Made by a program: the position numbers and the translations under genes. Below the pieces are notes generated by a model, which ran no database searches, was not told the origin of the DNA, and saw only the letters and a list, made by a program, of their open reading frames with translations. This document shows, in pieces, positions 1 through 6,034 of a DNA stretch of 24,227 bases. Origin of the DNA: JBOGVZ01 sp050692985 (GTDB taxonomy: Bacteria > Actinomycetota > UBA4738 > CALAEC01); NCBI GenBank assembly GCA_050692985.1, contig JBOGVZ010000039.1, positions 1-24,227 of the forward strand, read 5' to 3'. Numbering within the stretch: the stretch's first letter is position 1; the number at the start of each line of letters is the position of its first letter.

Positions 1-2
1 GG

Positions 3-47
3 CCAGAGCGCCGCCGCCGCCGGGGCCCCCGCCGACAGGAGCAGTGA
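3..47 (+). CDS. C-terminal tail of an upstream gene (probably pnp)
   Basis: An open frame enters from the left edge and ends at TGA 45-47. It encodes a very Arg-rich tail (PERRRRRGPRRQEQ). The stop overlaps the GTG start of the M16 peptidase gene (GTGA), so the two are probably translationally coupled. In many actinobacteria polynucleotide phosphorylase (pnp) sits directly before an M16 peptidase and dapB, and PNPase often ends in a basic tail after its S1 domain. The pnp identity is inferred from context only, since no catalytic or S1 sequence lies in the window. Confidence 0.4.
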   Translation, partial: PERRRRRGPRRQEQ

Positions 48-1339
48 CGCCGGCCCGGCGGTCGGCCCGGGCCGACATCCGGCGGAGCGAGCACGAGTCC
101 GGCCTCCGACTGGTCACCGAGCGCATGCCGTCCGTGCGCTCGGCAACGCTGGGCGTGTGGGTGTCGATCGGCTCCAGCGACGAGCACCCCCGCGTGGCCG
201 GGGCGTCCCATTTCCTCGAGCACCTGCTGTTCAAGGGCACGAAGACGCGGAGCGCCCGGGAGATCGCCGAGGCCTTCGACGCCGTCGGCGGCGACCTGAA
301 CGCCTTCACCGGCAAGGAGCACACCACGTTCTACGCCCGGGTCCTGGACCGGGACCTGCCGATGGCCGTGGAGTGGGTGTGCGACATGCTCCAGCACTCC
401 CTGATCCGGTCTGAGGACCTGGACGCCGAACGGCAGGTGATCCTGGAGGAGATCCACATGCACGAGGACGCCCCCGACGAGCTCGTCCACGACGTGTTCT
501 GCAAGACGCTGTGGCCCGATCATCCGCTGGGCCGGCCGGTGCTCGGCACCGAGGAGACGATCTCCTCGATGAAGCGTGAGCAGGTGCGGCGTTTCTGGAA
601 GAGCCACTACGTGCCCGGCAACTTCATCGTGGCCGCCGCGGGCAACCTCGACCACGACGAGGTGGCCTCCCTGGTGACCCGGTGGATGGACACCGGCCCC
701 GGGATCCCCCCGGGCCGGGGTCCGGTCCGCCGGGGTCGGGCCGCCCCCGTGCCGTCGGCGGCGACCACCGTGCGGCGGCGGCCCACCGAGCAGGCCCACA
801 TCTCCCTGGGGACGGCGGGCCTGGCACGGAGCGATCCGCGGCGGTTCGCGTTCGGCGTCGTCAACGACGCCATCGGCGGAGGGATGTCGTCCCGGTTGTT
901 CCAGGAGATCCGGGAGAAGCGGGGGTTGGTGTACTCGGTGTACTCCTACCACTCGATGTTCGCGGAGACCGGCATGTTCGTGGTCTACGCCGGCACCACC
1001 CCGGCCAGGGCCCACGAGGTCCTCTCGCTGGTCCGCAAGGAGCTCGACGAGGTCGCGGAGAAGGGCGTCACCGGGACCGAGCTCGACCGGGCCAAGGAGC
1101 ACATGAAGGGCTCGATGGTCCTCAGCCTCGAGGAGACCAGTGGACGGATGAGCCGGCTGGGCAAGTCCGAGCTGGCGCACGGCGAGATCCTCACGGTCGA
1201 CGACATCCTGGACCGGATCGATGCCGTCACCGCGGACGACTGCCGCCAGGTGGCCGAGGCCGTGCTCACCCGGCCCCGAGCCCTGTCGGTGATCGGGCCG
1301 TTCGACGACGACGCCTTCGAGGACTGGGACCGGGGATGA
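44..1339 (+). CDS. M16-family zinc metallopeptidase (insulinase/processing-peptidase type)
   Basis: A 431-aa protein with the inverted zinc motif HFLEH (His56, Glu59, His60). The third zinc ligand is expected about 76 residues on, in the ILEEI segment (Glu135/Glu136). The second, inactive half carries the substrate-binding Arg/Tyr signature around FQEIREKRGLVYSVYSY. Length fits single-chain bacterial M16B peptidases, which resemble mitochondrial processing peptidase beta. There is no signal peptide, so it is probably cytoplasmic. The GTG start overlaps the preceding stop and has AGGAG just upstream (37-41), a short spacing. The TGA overlaps the dapB ATG (ATGA). This pnp-M16-dapB order is common in actinobacteria. 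The physiological substrate is unknown. Confidence 0.93.
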   Translation: MTPARRSARADIRRSEHESGLRLVTERMPSVRSATLGVWVSIGSSDEHPRVAGASHFLEHLLFKGTKTRSAREIAEAFDAVGGDLNAFTGKEHTTFYARVLDRDLPMAVEWVCDMLQHSLIRSEDLDAERQVILEEIHMHEDAPDELVHDVFCKTLWPDHPLGRPVLGTEETISSMKREQVRRFWKSHYVPGNFIVAAAGNLDHDEVASLVTRWMDTGPGIPPGRGPVRRGRAAPVPSAATTVRRRPTEQAHISLGTAGLARSDPRRFAFGVVNDAIGGGMSSRLFQEIREKRGLVYSVYSYHSMFAETGMFVVYAGTTPARAHEVLSLVRKELDEVAEKGVTGTELDRAKEHMKGSMVLSLEETSGRMSRLGKSELAHGEILTVDDILDRIDAVTADDCRQVAEAVLTRPRALSVIGPFDDDAFEDWDRG

Positions 1340-2118
1340 TCCGCGTCGCCGTCTTCGGCGCCTGCGGGAAGATGGGCCGGATCCTGTGCGGGGCGATCGA
1401 GGACGACCCCGAGCTCGACCTGGTCGTGGCCATCGATCCCTCCCGCTCGGGCACGTCCCTGGCCGGGGTGCTGGGGCGGCCGGACGTGGAGGTCACCGTG
1501 TCCGCCGACGCCCAGGCCCTGACCGATGCCGGCGCCCAGGTGGCTGTGGACTTCACCCGGCCGGACGCGGTGTTGTCGAACGTCCGGGCCGCGGTGGAGC
1601 GCGGTGTCCACGTCGTGGTGGGGACCACGGGGATCACCGGCGAGTCGCTCCGGGACATCGAGGCCTGGCTGGGCGACGCCCCCGGGGTGGGGGTGGTGGT
1701 GGCGCCCAACTTCTCGATCGGCGCCGTCCTGGCCCAGCGGTTGTCCGAGGAAGCGGCGCGGTTCTTCCCGGCCGCCGAGGTCGTCGAGCTGCACCACGAC
1801 CAGAAGCTCGACTCGCCGTCGGGGACCGCGGCCGCCACCGCTCGCCGGATCGCCGCGGCGCGCACCGAGGGATGGGCCGGTCCGGAGGGGGGGCCGTTCC
1901 GCGGCGGGGAGGTCGAGGGGATCCGGGTCCACAGCGTGCGGCTTCCCGGCCTGGTGGCCCACCAGGAGGTCATCTTCGGAGGCCTCGGTCAGACGCTATC
2001 GATCCGCCACGACACCACCGACCGGGCCTCGTTCATGCCGGGCGTGCTGCTGGCCATCAAGGAGGTCGGCTCCCGCCCCGGCCTCACGCTCGGCCTGGAA
2101 CCGCTCCTCGACCTCTAG
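1336..2118 (+). CDS. dapB: 4-hydroxy-tetrahydrodipicolinate reductase
   Basis: A 260-aa DapB. It reduces 4-hydroxy-tetrahydrodipicolinate, the DapA product, with NAD(P)H in diaminopimelate/lysine synthesis. The N-terminus is a Rossmann fold with the dinucleotide loop GACGKMGR (residues 8-15). The catalytic and substrate-binding segment is ELHHDQKLDSPSGTA (about residues 151-165), with His153 as the expected acid/base and Lys157 as substrate ligand. VGTTG (about residue 95) is the other family signature. The ATG overlaps the M16 stop by 4 nt, indicating coupling. dapA lies 3 kb away behind its own promoter. The same frame stays open far upstream inside the peptidase gene, but DapB homology begins at this ATG. 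Confidence 0.97.
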   Translation: MIRVAVFGACGKMGRILCGAIEDDPELDLVVAIDPSRSGTSLAGVLGRPDVEVTVSADAQALTDAGAQVAVDFTRPDAVLSNVRAAVERGVHVVVGTTGITGESLRDIEAWLGDAPGVGVVVAPNFSIGAVLAQRLSEEAARFFPAAEVVELHHDQKLDSPSGTAAATARRIAAARTEGWAGPEGGPFRGGEVEGIRVHSVRLPGLVAHQEVIFGGLGQTLSIRHDTTDRASFMPGVLLAIKEVGSRPGLTLGLEPLLDL

Positions 2119-2123
2119 ATCCG

Positions 2124-2145
2124 CGGCCCAGGCCGTCCCGGGCCG
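2124..2145. terminator. possible bidirectional hairpin between convergent genes
   Basis: Between the dapB stop (2118) and the convergent Usp-like stop (2151) lies an inverted repeat, CGGCCC (2124-2129) / GGGCCG (2140-2145), with a 10-nt loop. No T-tract follows on either strand, so factor-independent termination is uncertain, though U-less hairpins are common at gene ends in GC-rich actinobacteria. Confidence 0.35.
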
Positions 2146-2150
2146 AACCC

Positions 2151-2582
2151 TCAGGACCCCTCGACCCGGACCTCTTCCGCCTCCCCGATGACGTGGGTCA
2201 CCGGGACGCCGCAGGCCCGCTCCATGCGGTGGGGCAGATCCTGCTTCAGCCACCGCGAGATGCCGGCCGGCAGCGTGGACAGGATGATCTCGTCGTACCG
2301 CTGGATGGCCTGACAGTCCCGGACGGCGTCCATGGGGTTCTCGTCCCCGACCTCCCCGTCGGCCTCCGCGCCCAGCTCACGGAACCGTGCCAGGGTCAGC
2401 TCCAGGCGCTTCTGGGCCAGGGCGTTGGCCTCGCCCTCGGTCCACACCGCGTGGTCGGCCGGCGACGTGGCGGGGACCACGACGTGGAAGGAGCAGGGGC
2501 CGGAAGCCAGGATCTCGCGCACCTTCTCGATCAGGTGCTCACCGCCGAGGGTCTGGTTGGCGACCACCAGGTAACGGCGCAT
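2151..2582 (-). CDS. conserved uncharacterised protein, universal-stress-protein-like fold
   Basis: A 143-aa soluble protein. It starts MRRYLVVANQTLGG, a beta strand and turn like the first strand of Usp/HUP folds. A middle helix carries EGEANALAQKRLELTLARFRE. It ends with a distinctive segment, DEIILSTLPAGISRWLKQDL then PVTHV, similar to the C-terminal half of Usp-type domains. The family recurs in actinobacteria but, as far as I recall, has no assigned function. The start is supported by a strong Shine-Dalgarno (GGGAGGTGAG, read on the minus strand) just upstream. It is the last gene of a four-gene minus-strand operon, 39 nt after the PPOX gene. A classical G-2x-G-9x-G ATP loop is not obvious, so nucleotide binding is not claimed. 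Confidence 0.75.
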   Translation of the reverse strand: MRRYLVVANQTLGGEHLIEKVREILASGPCSFHVVVPATSPADHAVWTEGEANALAQKRLELTLARFRELGAEADGEVGDENPMDAVRDCQAIQRYDEIILSTLPAGISRWLKQDLPHRMERACGVPVTHVIGEAEEVRVEGS

Positions 2583-2621
2583 CGCTCACCTCCCGCAGAC
2601 CATCATAGAGAGTCCGGCGAA

Positions 2622-3095
2622 CTACGGGAGGTCCACCCGGAGCGAGGCGCCCTTCTGCATCCGGCCGTAGTCCCCGGACCCGTAGTGCCAGGCGATCACC
2701 CTGTCCGGGGCGAGCCGCAGCACGACCCGGTCGGGCTCCTTCAGGGCACCGGCCAGCCACCGGAGCCCCTCGGCTTCCCCGTACCTGGTGGCGATCCGTT
2801 CCAGCCAGGACTCGCGGTCCTCGGTCCATACCTCCGGGGTGCCGTAGGCGAGCACGGCCCGGTAGGGCCGTTCCTCGCCGGCGATCGACACCGCCACCGG
2901 TGATCCCGCGGTCACGTCGGTGCCGGTATGCCGGGACTCCAGCCGGGTGGTGAACCACAGGGCCCGGTCGGCGTACAGGTACCACACGGGGCGCACCCGG
3001 GGCTCCCCGTCGGGAGCCACGGTGGCCCAGTGGGCCAGCCGCACCTCCTCCAGGAAGGCCCGGAGCGCTTCACCTTCGAGCGGCAGCTGGATCAC
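2622..3095 (-). CDS. PPOX-class (pyridoxamine 5'-phosphate oxidase-like) FMN/F420-binding protein
   Basis: A 157-aa split-barrel protein. The first half holds the family pattern AHWATVAPDGEPRVRPVWYL (strands 1-2), then ALWFTTRLESRHTGTD, where Thr/Ser and Arg/Lys residues usually contact flavin phosphate, then PVAVSIAGEE. Members are FMN- or F420-dependent oxidoreductases, heme oxygenases, or proteins without known catalysis, and the sequence alone does not decide between them. The GTG start lies 2 nt after the upstream histidine-phosphatase stop (TAG at 3100-3098), so translation is probably coupled. No ATG is available upstream. The C-terminal helix-rich part (DRESWLERIATRYGEAEGL) is typical of small actinobacterial PPOX proteins. 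Confidence 0.82.
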   Translation of the reverse strand: MIQLPLEGEALRAFLEEVRLAHWATVAPDGEPRVRPVWYLYADRALWFTTRLESRHTGTDVTAGSPVAVSIAGEERPYRAVLAYGTPEVWTEDRESWLERIATRYGEAEGLRWLAGALKEPDRVVLRLAPDRVIAWHYGSGDYGRMQKGASLRVDLP

Positions 3096-3097
3096 CT

Positions 3098-3700
3098 CTA
3101 CCCACCGGGGGGTCGCTCGCCGGGTGGTGTCACCGCTTCATCCTCCCCTGGCGAGCTACCCCCCCGGACCCCCCTCCGGTACTCCCGGGCCAGGCGGACC
3201 TCGTCGCCGTCCTCTTCGAGCAGGATCCCCTCGCATTCGGCCAGTGGCTCGACCACGGCGCCGGTGAGCCCGTAGGCGGCCGCTTCGATCAGTGGGGAGT
3301 GTCCCACGGCCAGCGCTCGGCCACCGTCGGGCAGGCCGGCCAGGAGGTCGCGAGCGGCTCCACCCAGCCGGGCGGACTCCCGCTCCACGAGGTCGGGGTC
3401 CTGTCGCTCGAGGTCGTCGATCCGCGAGGACCCGGCGGCCTTGGCCGAGGCCTTCCACCGGTCCTCCACGGGAGAGGCCAGGCCGTCCACGGCCCCGTGC
3501 AGGGCGGGGAGCTGCTGGCCCAGCCCCCGCAGGAACCACGCGGCGGTCTCGGCGGCCCGCTGGGCGGGGGAGGTGTACACGGCCACGTAGCCGCCGGGGA
3601 GGTCACGGCTCACCTCCTCGGCCAGCCGCTGGCCCTCGGCCGACAGCCGGTCGGCGTCGGGATCGCGGGGCCCGTGGCGACGGAGCTCCAGGGCTCGCAC
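3098..3700 (-). CDS. histidine phosphatase superfamily protein (phosphoglycerate mutase/SixA-like)
   Basis: A 200-aa protein with the branch signature LRRHG at the N-terminus, where His9 is the phospho-acceptor and Arg8 the neighbouring pocket residue. LSAEGQRLAEEV and YTSPAQRAAETA give the second arginine. A C-terminal AVGHSPLIEA supplies the second catalytic His. Spacing and size are closer to SixA-type small phosphatases than to glycolytic phosphoglycerate mutase. The last 30 residues are Gly/Pro/Glu-rich and look disordered. The GTG start directly abuts the EthD-like gene's TAG, indicating an operon. The substrate cannot be deduced: a protein phosphohistidine, nucleotide or small phosphoester are all possible. 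Confidence 0.85.
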   Translation of the reverse strand: MRALELRRHGPRDPDADRLSAEGQRLAEEVSRDLPGGYVAVYTSPAQRAAETAAWFLRGLGQQLPALHGAVDGLASPVEDRWKASAKAAGSSRIDDLERQDPDLVERESARLGGAARDLLAGLPDGGRALAVGHSPLIEAAAYGLTGAVVEPLAECEGILLEEDGDEVRLAREYRRGVRGGSSPGEDEAVTPPGERPPGG

Positions 3701-4015
3701 CTACTTGACCGAGTGCTCCTCGACGAACAGGAGGCCGAACCCGGACGTGAAGTTCCCCAGGTCGTTCGTGGACCTCGTGGCCACCTCGCTGCCCATGTCC
3801 GCCTTGAACCCGTCCCGGTCCGGCCACTCGAGGACGGCCACACCGTCGTACGGCTTCTCCTGTCCCTCGGGGACCCGGGTCACCAGGTGGACGGTGTACC
3901 CGGACAGGTGCTCGTACCCCTCCCCGGCGATGGGGGCGTGGACGTTCAGCCAGTAGTCCTTGAACTCCTCGTCCGTCATGGCGTCGCTCTTGCGCAGCCA
4001 GATGTGTGCCTTCAT
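3701..4015 (-). CDS. EthD-like dimeric ferredoxin-fold (alpha/beta barrel) protein
   Basis: A 104-aa protein starting MKAHIWLRKSDAMTDEEFKDY, followed by WLNVHAPIA. This is the EthD/dimeric alpha-beta-barrel pattern (a strand, a short 'mT.eeF..yW...HaP' segment, then a second strand). EthD-family proteins act as small accessory or degradative enzymes, and function here is unknown. The chosen ATG has a strong Shine-Dalgarno (GGGGAGGA, minus strand) 4 nt upstream. A longer reading up to 4207 would overlap the divergent zinc-ribbon gene and adds no conserved sequence. It is the first gene of the operon running to 2151. A TAGGAT -10-like hexamer lies upstream on the minus strand (4049-4044). Confidence 0.78.
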   Translation of the reverse strand: MKAHIWLRKSDAMTDEEFKDYWLNVHAPIAGEGYEHLSGYTVHLVTRVPEGQEKPYDGVAVLEWPDRDGFKADMGSEVATRSTNDLGNFTSGFGLLFVEEHSVK

Positions 4016-4071
4016 CGTTCCTCCCCGTCTGGTGGTCCCCCGAATCCTACCCGCCCGCCCCCGGCGTTCCC

Positions 4072-4077
4072 TAGACT
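4072..4077 (+). promoter_or_regulatory. -10 element of a leaderless promoter
   Basis: TAGACT matches TANNNT and ends 8 nt before the GTG at 4086. Transcription would therefore start at or next to the start codon, the usual geometry of leaderless mRNAs in actinobacteria. The zinc-ribbon gene has no Shine-Dalgarno at this start, which agrees. Confidence 0.6.
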
Positions 4078-4085
4078 GGACGACC

Positions 4086-4253
4086 GTGAGGTGTCCCACG
4101 TGCGGCACGGAGAACCCCCGCCGGGGCATCGTGGCTGCGGGCGATGAAGATCGGGCCCGCCGGGCCCTCACGCGGTGCATGGCCGTGTTCGAGGAGATGT
4201 CGTCCATTCGGGAGCTCGAGCGAGCCCGGGTGCTGGCCGCGGAGGTGGCCTAG
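4086..4253 (+). CDS. small zinc-ribbon protein (55 aa), function unknown
   Basis: A GTG start gives a 55-residue protein with an N-terminal CPTCGTENP knuckle (Cys3, Cys6), as at the start of zinc-ribbon domains. A charged helix follows (DEDRARRALTRCMAVFEEM) with a lone Cys, then an Ala/Glu/Arg helix. Only half of a classical four-Cys ribbon is present, so zinc may be bound between two chains or the domain may be degenerate. The start is supported by the leaderless -10 box. The stop shares CTAG with the convergent adenosyltransferase. Many actinobacteria carry short zinc-ribbon proteins of this kind fused to cyclase or transport domains. Here only the ribbon stub exists, and no function is assigned. 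Confidence 0.6.
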   Translation: MRCPTCGTENPRRGIVAAGDEDRARRALTRCMAVFEEMSSIRELERARVLAAEVA

Positions 4254-4795
4254 CGGCGGCTCGGAGGTTCTCCCTCCCCGGCCGTGGCACGGGCCAGCAC
4301 GAACAGCAGGTCGGACAGCCGATTCAGGTAGCGGACCGCCTCCGCGTTGACCTCGCCACCTCCTTCGCGTAGCTCCACGACGCGTCGCTCGGCGCGCCGC
4401 ACCACGGTCCTGGCCAGATCGAGCGCGGCCGAGAGGGGCGTGGCCCCCGGCACGATGAACTCCTGAGGCAGGGGGTGCTCGGCCACGGCCTCGTCGATCC
4501 GGCGCTCCAGGGCCTCGACCATGTCCGCGGTGACCCGGGAGATGCCCGGCCGGAGCTTGCCGCGCTCGCCCGGGTTCGTGGCCAGGTCGGCGCCGACGAC
4601 GAACAGGTCCCGCTGGAGCTCCAGCAGGACGGCTCCCGGCGCCGCCTCGGCCTGGGCCCGGGCCACCCCGAGCGCGGCCACGGCTTCGTCGACGGCCCCG
4701 TAGGCCTCCGTGGCCGGGTCGGCCTTGGAGATCCGGCCTCCGTACAGCAGGCCGGTGGTGCCGTCGTCGCCGGTCCCCGTGTAGATCCTGGGCAT
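4250..4795 (-). CDS. cob(I)yrinic acid a,c-diamide adenosyltransferase, PduO/MMAB type
   Basis: A 181-aa PduO-type ATP:corrinoid adenosyltransferase. It transfers the 5'-deoxyadenosyl group from ATP to cob(I)alamin, making coenzyme B12. The ATP-binding N-terminus YTGTGDDGTTGL is intact. Further family signatures are DEAVAALGVAR, then the Arg-rich core helix LARTVVRRAERRVVEL, and NAEAVRYLNRLSDLLFVLAR at the C-terminus. Length is normal. The ATG is preceded on the minus strand by GGGAGGGCGG as ribosome binding site and by TATCCT (4845-4840) as a likely -10. No B12-dependent enzyme is next to it, so the client (for example methylmalonyl-CoA mutase or ribonucleotide reductase) must lie elsewhere. 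No cobalamin-riboswitch B12 box was recognised upstream. Confidence 0.94.
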   Translation of the reverse strand: MPRIYTGTGDDGTTGLLYGGRISKADPATEAYGAVDEAVAALGVARAQAEAAPGAVLLELQRDLFVVGADLATNPGERGKLRPGISRVTADMVEALERRIDEAVAEHPLPQEFIVPGATPLSAALDLARTVVRRAERRVVELREGGGEVNAEAVRYLNRLSDLLFVLARATAGEGEPPSRR

Positions 4796-4895
4796 CCGCC
4801 CTCCCGCGGCCGGCCGCTCCCGGCCCAGTCCGCCCCGCTAGGATAGCCTCGCGGGCCCGCCGGTCGGGCCGGGCGGCTCCCAACCGGGAGGTACG

Positions 4896-4961
4896 GTGAT
4901 CGACGTGACGAGGGAGGCACGGGAACCCCGGGCACCACGCGTGGCCCGGGAGCCTCTGTGA
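4896..4961 (+). CDS. possible 21-aa leader peptide upstream of dapA
   Basis: GTG at 4896 follows GGGAGGT (4886-4892) at workable spacing. It reads 21 codons to TGA 4959-4961 (MIDVTREAREPRAPRVAREPL). TAGGAT at 4839-4844 could drive it. The peptide has five Arg and no Lys, so it does not look like a lysine-sensing attenuation leader. The frame is short and could be chance. It overlaps the 7-bp inverted repeat at 4927-4950. Confidence 0.25.
   Translation: MIDVTREAREPRAPRVAREPL
4927..4950. repeat. perfect inverted repeat (7-bp arms)
   Basis: CCCGGGC (4927-4933) and GCCCGGG (4944-4950) flank a 10-nt loop that itself contains the palindrome CACGCGTG. In RNA this gives a stable hairpin. In DNA it resembles an operator or transcription pause/terminator without a U-tract. 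It lies about 45 nt upstream of the dapA promoter -35. Confidence 0.45.
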
Positions 4962-4992
4962 CCACTCGTTCAACAGGTGGCTCGTGTGGGAC

Positions 4993-5021
4993 TTGTGGCA
5001 GAAGTTGTGAAGTGTTAGCAT
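4993..5021 (+). promoter_or_regulatory. likely sigma-70-type promoter for dapA
   Basis: TTGTGG (-35, 4993-4998), a 17-nt spacer and TAGCAT (-10, 5016-5021). This AT-richer patch stands out from the surrounding sequence. Predicted transcription start near 5028 gives a leader of about 125 nt before dapA. Confidence 0.6.
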
Positions 5022-5040
5022 CGCCGGCAGCGTGGGGGCG

Positions 5041-5085
5041 GGCCGGCCGGGCAATGCGGGACTCCCGACTGGCGCCCGGCCGGTC
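5041..5085 (+). promoter_or_regulatory. strong hairpin in the dapA 5' leader
   Basis: Arms at 5041-5052 and 5074-5085 pair over 12 bp (ten perfect G-C pairs, CCGGCCGGGC with GCCCGGCCGG, plus one G-T and one G-C outside). The loop contains a second small hairpin, CGGG (5057-5060) / CCCG (5064-5067). No U-run follows. It could slow transcription or stabilise the mRNA. No known riboswitch class was recognised. Confidence 0.45.
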
Positions 5086-5152
5086 ACCCGCGCTTCCCGC
5101 CGCCGGCCCGAGCGGTTTCCGCGCGTGCCGCGGGACGGTGAGGAGGTAGGAC

Positions 5153-6034
5153 ATGGCCGGTAGGTTCGGGGCGGTCATCACCGCCATGGTCACACCCTTC
5201 GGCGACGATCTGTCGCTGGATACGGGCCGGGCCCAGGAGGTGGCCCGGTGGCTGCTGGGGCACGGCAGCGACGGTCTGGTGGTGGCGGGCACCACGGGCG
5301 AATCCCCCACCCTGACCGACGAGGAGAAGCTGGACCTGTTCGGGGCGGTGATCGAGGCCGCGGAGGGCCGCCCGGTGATCGCCAACACCGGCACCTACGA
5401 CACCGCCCACTCCGTCCACCTCACCGAGGTGGCCGAGAAGGCCGGTGCCACCGCCATCCTGGCCGTCGGTCCGTACTACAACAAGCCGCCCCAGACGGGG
5501 CTGTACGAGCACTTCAAGGCCATCGCCGAGGCGACGTCCCTGCCGGTGATCCTGTACAACATCCCCGGCCGGACGGGGGTCCGCATCGCCCACGAGACGC
5601 TCCTGCGGCTGGCCGAGATCGACAACATCGTGGGGGTCAAGGACGCCACCGGCGACGTGGTCGGCGCGGCCGAGCTGGTGGCCGCGGCGCCGTCGGACTT
5701 CGAGCTGATCTCGGGCGAGGACGCCCTGACGTTCCCCCTGGCCTGCCTGGGGGGGACCGGGGTCATCTCGGTGACCTCGCACGTGGCGGGGGAGCGGATG
5801 CGGCACATGCTCGACCTGGTGTCCTCCGGCGACGTGGCCTCGGCACGCAAGATCAACGAGGAGCTGATCCCCCTGTACCGGGCCCTGTTCCTGACCACCA
5901 GCCCCATCCCCGTCAAGGCGGCCATGGGGCTGCTCGGCCAGCCGGTGGGCCCGCCCCGGCTCCCGCTGGTCCCCGCCACCGACGACGAGGTGGCGCGCAT
6001 CGGGAAGGCGATGGAGGATGCCGGAGCCCTCTAG
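5153..6034 (+). CDS. dapA: 4-hydroxy-tetrahydrodipicolinate synthase
   Basis: A 293-aa class I aldolase (TIM barrel). It condenses pyruvate with aspartate semialdehyde, the first committed step to diaminopimelate and lysine. Key residues are present: GTTGES (Thr47, Thr48), Tyr109 in VGPYYNKP, Tyr135 and Arg140 in YNIPGRTG, and the Schiff-base Lys163 in GVKDATGD. Length and N-terminus are normal. The ATG follows a strong GAGGAGGT. The 3' end overlaps rnj by 17 nt, so synthesis of the two is probably coupled. dapA-rnj-ftsK is a known actinobacterial arrangement, also seen in mycobacteria. The upstream promoter and hairpin suggest transcriptional control. Confidence 0.98.
   Translation: MAGRFGAVITAMVTPFGDDLSLDTGRAQEVARWLLGHGSDGLVVAGTTGESPTLTDEEKLDLFGAVIEAAEGRPVIANTGTYDTAHSVHLTEVAEKAGATAILAVGPYYNKPPQTGLYEHFKAIAEATSLPVILYNIPGRTGVRIAHETLLRLAEIDNIVGVKDATGDVVGAAELVAAAPSDFELISGEDALTFPLACLGGTGVISVTSHVAGERMRHMLDLVSSGDVASARKINEELIPLYRALFLTTSPIPVKAAMGLLGQPVGPPRLPLVPATDDEVARIGKAMEDAGAL

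Larger units (their letters stand above)
4796..5152. other. intergenic region between the adenosyltransferase gene and dapA
   Basis: A 357-nt divergent region. It holds the minus-strand -10 (TATCCT, 4845-4840), a plus-strand TAGGAT (4839-4844), a 21-codon ORF with a Shine-Dalgarno (4896-4961) containing a CCCGGGC/GCCCGGG hairpin (4927-4950), a sigma-70-type promoter (4993-5021), a 12-bp hairpin in the dapA leader (5041-5085), and the dapA ribosome binding site (GAGGAGGT, just before 5153). No lysine-riboswitch (L-box) core was recognised. Confidence 0.7.

Noticed and set aside
682..2118. dapB read as a 478-aa fusion with an upstream Arg/Gly-rich domain
   Set aside because: The extra part is the +1 frame of the M16 peptidase gene. 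DapB homology begins exactly at ATG 1336, which overlaps the peptidase stop.
5028..5152. Lysine riboswitch (L-box) before dapA
   Set aside because: The leader is too short (about 125 nt) and I see none of the conserved L-box core. Only simple hairpins are present.
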